A stretch of 10,399 nucleotides of DNA from NCBI GenBank assembly GCA_937907645.1, contig CALCWV010000038.1:1-10399 (forward strand). Reading direction: 5' to 3'. The notes under the pieces are model-generated. The model was not told the DNA's origin and made no database searches. It saw only the letters and a program-made list of their open reading frames with translations. The position numbers were made by a program, and so were the translations under genes. Positions 6,412 to 10,399 of this stretch are shown piece by piece; position 1 is the first letter of the stretch, and each line of letters starts with the position of its first letter. This DNA is from an uncultured Clostridia bacterium. Lineage in GTDB: Bacteria; Bacillota; Clostridia; Christensenellales; UBA1242.

Positions 6412-6684
6412 AACCGAACTAGATGGGGAGATAGCGGTGCCCTGTAACCTGCAACCCGCTACAGCAGGGTCAAATAAACTACCTCGGTATTATAAGGTTA
6501 AAGATGTGTATGTGCCTAGTTGTGATGAAGTCAAGGTCTTATGCAATTAACCCCTCTGAACCATGTCAGATCCTGACGGAAGCATCATTAAGGAGATCGG
6601 TTGATGTGCCATAGGGAAGCTTTGGTGGAGCAGTTAGACCGTAAGGCAGTTGGTCTTATTTTAACAAAGTAGTCCGTTCGGTCA
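6412..6684 (+). ncRNA. ffs: Signal recognition particle RNA, long Bacillus-type with Alu domain
   Basis: This RNA is the scaffold of the signal recognition particle; it binds Ffh and FtsY and targets nascent membrane and secreted proteins. Size (about 272 nt) and layout match the Bacillus scRNA. The Alu domain has GGGGAGATAGCGGTGCCCTG (from 6425) and then CAACCCGCTACAGCAGGGTC, forming helices 3 and 4. The 5' CCGAAC (6414-6419) pairs with GTTCGG (6676-6681) as helix 1. In the S domain ATTAACC (6546-6552) pairs with GGTTGAT (6599-6605), enclosing the Ffh-binding helix 8 at 6561-6593 (CCATGTCAGATCC, tetraloop TGAC, GGAAGCATCATTAAGG). The helix 8 tetraloop is UGAC instead of the usual GGAA, and the 5' side of the symmetric loop reads CAGA where Bacillus has CAGG. 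Boundaries are inferred from the promoter, helix 1 and the terminator, and may be off by a few bases. Confidence 0.93.
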
Positions 6685-6686
6685 TG

Positions 6687-6715
6687 AAAAAAGTGAGGCA
6701 ACCCCTCACTTTTTT
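6687..6715. terminator. Bidirectional intrinsic terminator
   Basis: AAAAAAGTGAGG (6687-6698) and CCTCACTTTTTT (6704-6715) form a perfect 12-bp stem around a 5-nt loop. The T-run follows on either strand, so it can end the SRP RNA (plus strand) and the convergent surface-protein gene (minus strand, stop at 6736-6738). Confidence 0.9.
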
Positions 6716-6735
6716 GTTGTGTTTAAAACTTTTCA

Positions 6736-9700
6736 CTAAGGTTTAAGAACGACAACCCACATCCCTCTTTGTACAGCTGTTCTATCGACCCCTCTTAGCA
6801 GTAATCCTGCATTATCACCAACTATAACTTGGTCTACAGACTTTTTGAATATTTCAATTCCTGTTATAACTGTTGAGAGATCTGCGTTGAGACCAACAAT
6901 CACTGCTGTATCGTTGACGTCTATAACTCCATAGTTAACACGTCCAGTTCCTACTGTTCCTCTTCCAGCGATATAGAATACATCGTCAACAGGCATTGAT
7001 CCCTTGACCGTTCCAACTAGTTCTGCGTCTATAAGTTCTGTTATAACTCCAGATCCAACTGTTCTTCCACCCTCGCGAATCGCGAAAGACATTCCGACAT
7101 AGTAAACTGTTTGATCAATTAATTCAACTGTAACATCATCAGCATAGTGTCCCGAAGATAAGCTTCCGCCAGGGATGGTGAGTTCACCAGTTAAATCGAG
7201 AACATCTAAGTAAATTACTGGTCTATATCCTGTTCCTATAGCAGCGTCGTTTCCACCTTCTGAAGTAGTCAATTTGTAAATTGAAGCTTTGAATGATGTC
7301 CCTTTGTAAACTATAAAGTCTGCATCTTCAAATATCGCATAGAGAGTGAAATCTGAAGTTTGCGACATGAGATAATTTGCGAAAAAATCTAAGTTTGTGA
7401 ATCCCTCGGTCTCGTCGTATTCAGCCCCATCAGGGTCCATCAAGTCTTGCGTTGCAGACCAGCCTTTAAATTTTCCACCTATTTTGTAAGCCATAGGAAG
7501 ATTTTCAGAAAATTCGAATGCTGATAATTCGTTCATATCCAAATCGTCATACACCATATAAGTCTTTGATCTTCTTGTAGTAGATCCATCTCCTGCATCA
7601 AAAGTTACGTTGACCATTCCTTTCCAGTGTGCATAGAGAATTTTACTATTTTCCGGTACATCTGTTGATGATACTATATTTCCACCAGAAAGTGCATCAT
7701 ACCAGCCCATAAATTTTGTACCGTCATCTCTAACTGGTGTTGGAAGATATTCTAAAGCAGTGCCATATTTAATTGTTTTTGTATAGTTTGTTCCATTAAG
7801 AGTCCAGTCCCCAGGATTTGAGATAGTTCCGCCATTTGTATCTAAAATAATGGTCACATTACTCTTCCAATGAGCATATATCGTTGTATTTGCTGTGAAG
7901 GTCGTTCCCTCAGCAATCTGAGTTCCACCGGTTTGACTTGTATACCACCCTGCGAAAACTTCTTCAAGCTTTGTTGGAGTTGGCAAAATTCCAATTTCAT
8001 CTCCAGAGTAAAGTTTTCTACTACCTATACCACATTGTCCTCCATTGGCGTTAAATGTAATAGTAACTACAGTGACACCACTATCTTTTGTAAGCACAAG
8101 TGAATCGGTTGTCCCTGCAGCTATTTTTGTATAAGCTGCATTGCTTGAATCATACATTGTTACAGGAAGAGTGATATCTTTAACAACATTCTTTGGCGTC
8201 TGAAGTATCTTCAAGCCTGTCATGCCATTAAGCATGCCTTCTACCCCCCACAGGTTCACAGAATGCCCTAGGGTTTGTCCTGACTGAACGTTGCTAAAAT
8301 CAAAGTTACTAAGATCTAACGATGATAGATTAGAACAACCATAGAACATCCCAGTAATAGAACCGCCTTCACTTCCCCCAATACCAATTGAACCTACTGT
8401 TCCACTATAAGTGGCAATTGTTTTGCTTGTGTTTATATTTCCGAATTCAATATACTCTAAATAGTTTAGACTAGCAAATAATTTAGTTGAGTTTCTTGGC
8501 GTATATATTACTCCCGGTGAATAGATTATTATTTCATATTTGCTATTTAAACTGTTCAAAACATAAGCTTTTACATCAAATATTTCAGATGAGCTGTCAT
8601 ATTCTGATTGCAACTCGGAAATTCCGCCCTTCAACATACTAGGTTGACCTTCGTCTGTCGCACCAACTGAAATTTCATATGCATATGTATCTGGTTTCGC
8701 TGAAGTAAACCTAATTATCTTAATCTTAGATCTTAAAGTTGCAACTGTGATGTCAAGGGCTATGGCTATTTTTTCTTGCCAATTTGAAAGGAGATAGGCC
8801 TCGTTTAGTGCCCATTGTGCATACAGTGTTTGAACTGAGGTTATTGTAACTTTAGTTGAAGCAGTAATTTCCGTTCCGCCACTTGCTGAAGTGAACCAAC
8901 CAGTAAAGACATAGCCGTCTTTTGTCGGTGTTGGAAGGTTGCCTGACTCTCCATATGTTTTTTCATAACGAACAATTTTTGATGTTGGTGTTACACTTCC
9001 ACCATTAGCATTAAACGTCACAGTATAACCTACTCTTAAATCCATAGAATTTGTTGTGTCCGCAGCAATGCTTGAGTAAGCTGTCATATTTTTATCATAC
9101 ATTGTTTTAGGTAAACTAGTTGCAACTTTCACATATTTTGGAGTTTGCAAGATCTTAAGTGCTGTCATGCCTGAAAACATACTTGAAGTGCTTGTTCCAG
9201 CCGTAATGTCAAAATTGCTCAAATTTAGATTTTCTAGTGAAGAACAGTCAGAAAACATATATTCCATAGTTGTCACTTTTGAAGTATTGAAACTAGATAG
9301 ATTAAGATTCGCTAAATTTGAACAACTCGTAAACATACTTGACAAGGTAGTAACGCTTGAAGTATTAAAATTGCCTAAGTCTAGACTGCTTAATGAAGAA
9401 CAATAAGAAAACATTGATCCCATGTTTGTTACTTTTGATGTATTAAAACTGCTTACATCTAAGCGTGTTAACGACGAACAACCATTGAATATAGCTTCCA
9501 TATTCGTAGCGTTCGAAGTATCAAAACCTCTTACATCTAAAGTTTTTAATGCCGTACAGCCAGAAAACATAGCTTCCATATTCGTTACTTTTGATGCATC
9601 AAAATTGCTTATATTTACACTTGTTAATGAAAAACAACCAGCTAAAACAGATGCCATGTTTGTTACGTTCGAAGTAGTAAAGTTATTTAGGTTTAAACTT

Positions 9701-10399
9701 GTTAGCCCTACACAATAAGAAAACATTTTGCTCATATTTTTTACTGAAGATACATCAAAACTGCTTACATTTAAAGTTGTCATCGACGAACAATTATAAA
9801 ACATTAATGACATATTCGTTACACTAGCTGTGTTAAAATTGATTAGATCCAAACTTGTTAGTGACGAACAATCGCTAAACATATCATTCATATTCGTTAC
9901 ACTAGCTGTGTTAAAACTGCTTAGATCCAAACTTGTTAGTGACGAACAATCGCTAAACATAGCATCCATGGAGAGTACTTTTGATGTATCAATGTTGTTA
10001 AATGTTATGCTACTTATCTTTGTTAGTCGATTAGATAAACTTGAGTTTGAAAATAAGTAATTCGAACTCGCTGGGAAATAAATTGTATGTGGCGAATAGA
10101 ACTTAATATCATATCCGCTAGTTGCATCACCTGTTACATATGCAGTAACATCAAAGCAAGTTTCATTTGTTCCGCCATGAGCAGTCGACGATGATGCGTG
10201 TATTCCGCCTACAGATATTGCAGTTCCAGTTGTTGGTTTTGTTGCTGTAAATTCAATTGATGTGATGTTTGGATTAACATTTTCAACCGTGGAGCCAAGT
10301 CCCGCTGCGACTTTGGTTTGCCATGAACTTAAAAGATAGGACTCGTTGATCTTCCACTGTGCGTAGAGGGTTTTATTTCCTGTTGTTTGATACATGTTA
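6736..10399 (-). CDS. Giant BspA/InlB-repeat surface protein ending in swapped EF-Tu domains (3' part)
   Basis: At least 1,220 residues are visible and the frame is open at the right edge; the first Met (10393-10395) is internal because the residues after it, KTLYAQW, are the end of an InlB B-repeat. Numbering from that Met, the order is: B-repeat end (1-14); module A with a beta-rich lead-in (15-145), ten 26-residue BspA/DUF285-type repeats (146-405) and a LKILQTPK...TMYD tail; B-repeat (457-528); module B, a shorter copy of module A with about one clear 26-residue unit; three B-repeat-like units (776-1022, the last diverged); then EF-Tu domain 3 (about 1031-1122) and domain 2 (about 1133-1219). 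Such repeat proteins are normally secreted and mediate adhesion. The N-terminus and any signal peptide are outside the window. There is no LPXTG, transmembrane tail, SLH or choline-binding motif at the C-terminus, so anchoring, if any, must come from elsewhere or from the EF-Tu-like module. Confidence 0.9.
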   Translation of the reverse strand, partial: NMYQTTGNKTLYAQWKINESYLLSSWQTKVAAGLGSTVENVNPNITSIEFTATKPTTGTAISVGGIHASSSTAHGGTNETCFDVTAYVTGDATSGYDIKFYSPHTIYFPASSNYLFSNSSLSNRLTKISSITFNNIDTSKVLSMDAMFSDCSSLTSLDLSSFNTASVTNMNDMFSDCSSLTSLDLINFNTASVTNMSLMFYNCSSMTTLNVSSFDVSSVKNMSKMFSYCVGLTSLNLNNFTTSNVTNMASVLAGCFSLTSVNISNFDASKVTNMEAMFSGCTALKTLDVRGFDTSNATNMEAIFNGCSSLTRLDVSSFNTSKVTNMGSMFSYCSSLSSLDLGNFNTSSVTTLSSMFTSCSNLANLNLSSFNTSKVTTMEYMFSDCSSLENLNLSNFDITAGTSTSSMFSGMTALKILQTPKYVKVATSLPKTMYDKNMTAYSSIAADTTNSMDLRVGYTVTFNANGGSVTPTSKIVRYEKTYGESGNLPTPTKDGYVFTGWFTSASGGTEITASTKVTITSVQTLYAQWALNEAYLLSNWQEKIAIALDITVATLRSKIKIIRFTSAKPDTYAYEISVGATDEGQPSMLKGGISELQSEYDSSSEIFDVKAYVLNSLNSKYEIIIYSPGVIYTPRNSTKLFASLNYLEYIEFGNINTSKTIATYSGTVGSIGIGGSEGGSITGMFYGCSNLSSLDLSNFDFSNVQSGQTLGHSVNLWGVEGMLNGMTGLKILQTPKNVVKDITLPVTMYDSSNAAYTKIAAGTTDSLVLTKDSGVTVVTITFNANGGQCGIGSRKLYSGDEIGILPTPTKLEEVFAGWYTSQTGGTQIAEGTTFTANTTIYAHWKSNVTIILDTNGGTISNPGDWTLNGTNYTKTIKYGTALEYLPTPVRDDGTKFMGWYDALSGGNIVSSTDVPENSKILYAHWKGMVNVTFDAGDGSTTRRSKTYMVYDDLDMNELSAFEFSENLPMAYKIGGKFKGWSATQDLMDPDGAEYDETEGFTNLDFFANYLMSQTSDFTLYAIFEDADFIVYKGTSFKASIYKLTTSEGGNDAAIGTGYRPVIYLDVLDLTGELTIPGGSLSSGHYADDVTVELIDQTVYYVGMSFAIREGGRTVGSGVITELIDAELVGTVKGSMPVDDVFYIAGRGTVGTGRVNYGVIDVNDTAVIVGLNADLSTVITGIEIFKKSVDQVIVGDNAGLLLRGVDRTAVQRGMWVVVLKP
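6739..7305 (-). other. EF-Tu domain 3 + domain 2 module in reversed order
   Basis: The C-terminal ~189 residues of the surface protein are derived from elongation factor Tu. First comes domain 3 (7030-7305): GTSFKASIY...EGG, GYRPVIYLDVLDLTGELTIP, and FAIREGGRTVGSGV, which is almost the EF-Tu signature FAIREGGRTVGAGV. After a linker of about ten residues comes domain 2 (6739-6999): MPVDDVFYIAGRGTVGTGRV, VIVGLN, TGIEIFKK, GDNAGLLLRGV and QRGMWVVVLKP at the stop. In EF-Tu the order is GTPase-D2-D3; here the order is D3-D2 and no GTPase motif (GxxxxGK, NKxD) is visible in the window. The strong conservation of core strands suggests that both barrels still fold. Confidence 0.93.
7330..8070 (-). 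repeat. Three InlB B-repeat-like units
   Basis: The units span 7867-8070, 7624-7857 and 7330-7614. Each begins with a VTxxFxAxGG-type strand and ends in an aromatic strand: IYAHW, LYAHW and the diverged LYAIF. The first two have the typical LPTPxxxxxxFxGWY core; the third has KFKGWS and a long insertion. These are small beta-grasp-like spacer domains common in surface proteins. Confidence 0.85.
8812..9027 (-). repeat. InlB B-repeat between modules A and B
   Basis: This is a 72-residue unit starting YTVTFNANGGSV, with LPTPTKDGYVFTGWF in the middle and ending LYAQW. It is a full canonical B-repeat. A further partial unit lies at the right edge (10354-10399, ending KTLYAQW). Confidence 0.88.
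9181..9960 (-). repeat. Ten tandem 78-bp (26-residue) BspA-like repeats
   Basis: Ten units of 78 bp run without a gap; consensus MFSxCSSLTSLDLSxFNTSxVTNM plus two residues. An eleventh, truncated unit (MFSGMTALKIL) begins at 9180. The pattern matches the 26-residue bacterial surface-protein repeat (DUF285/BspA leucine-rich type). Unit five has VLAGC in place of MFxxC and unit seven has IFNGC. Units one and two, in coding order, are nearly identical at DNA level. Confidence 0.92.

Noticed and set aside
9181..9960. CRISPR-like array
   Set aside because: The repeats are contiguous 78-bp coding units without spacers and encode a conserved 26-residue pattern.
9167..10060. Plus-strand ORFs with repetitive protein sequence
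   Set aside because: They are the reverse complement of the 78-bp BspA repeats; a repeat length divisible by three keeps the opposite frame open.
10393..10395. ATG as the true start of the surface protein
   Set aside because: The following residues are the end of a B-repeat, the upstream codon (AAC) is open, and no ribosome binding site can be seen in the four remaining bases.

Overview
The window looks like the chromosome of an AT-rich, low-GC Gram-positive bacterium, most likely an anaerobic gut-type Clostridia lineage. The evidence is a clpC-mcsB-mcsA arginine-phosphorylation/proteolysis cluster, a long Bacillus-type SRP RNA with an Alu domain, strong AGGAGG ribosome binding sites, and a very large surface protein made of 26-residue BspA-like repeats and InlB B-repeats. 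Naming an order would be a guess.

Positions 1-5143 hold one compact operon read leftwards: a degenerate amidohydrolase-fold gene, tex (YqgF/HhH/S1 RNA-binding protein), a miniature mcsA of only 56 codons, mcsB (protein arginine kinase) and the 5' part of clpC (Clp ATPase), which runs off the left edge. Gene junctions are 1 nt gaps or short overlaps (8 nt for mcsA/mcsB, 4 nt for mcsB/clpC), so translation is probably coupled. The repressor gene ctsR, which usually heads this cluster in Bacillus-like genomes, is not present; tex and the amidohydrolase-like gene occupy its place, and I see no CtsR box or CIRCE upstream. McsB tags misfolded proteins with phosphoarginine, McsA helps McsB, and ClpC (with ClpP, not here) degrades the tagged proteins.

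Positions 5144-5569 are non-coding and hold two related hairpin-forming stretches. The larger is a 132-nt imperfect palindrome touching the stop codon of the next gene. Positions 5570-6289 (minus) encode a protein with an N-terminal helical, HEPN-like region and two CBS domains. Its promoter region is shared, back to back, with the SRP RNA gene (about 6412-6684, plus strand). The SRP RNA ends at a strong symmetrical terminator that also serves the convergent gene on the other side.

Positions 6736-10399 (minus) hold the 3' end of a giant surface-type protein whose start lies beyond the right edge. Its most striking part is the C-terminus: instead of an LPXTG or other recognisable anchor it ends in two beta-barrel domains clearly derived from elongation factor Tu, but in swapped order (domain 3 then domain 2) and without the GTPase domain. 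This EF-Tu-derived terminal module on a repeat-built surface protein is the best candidate for a previously undescribed system in the window.
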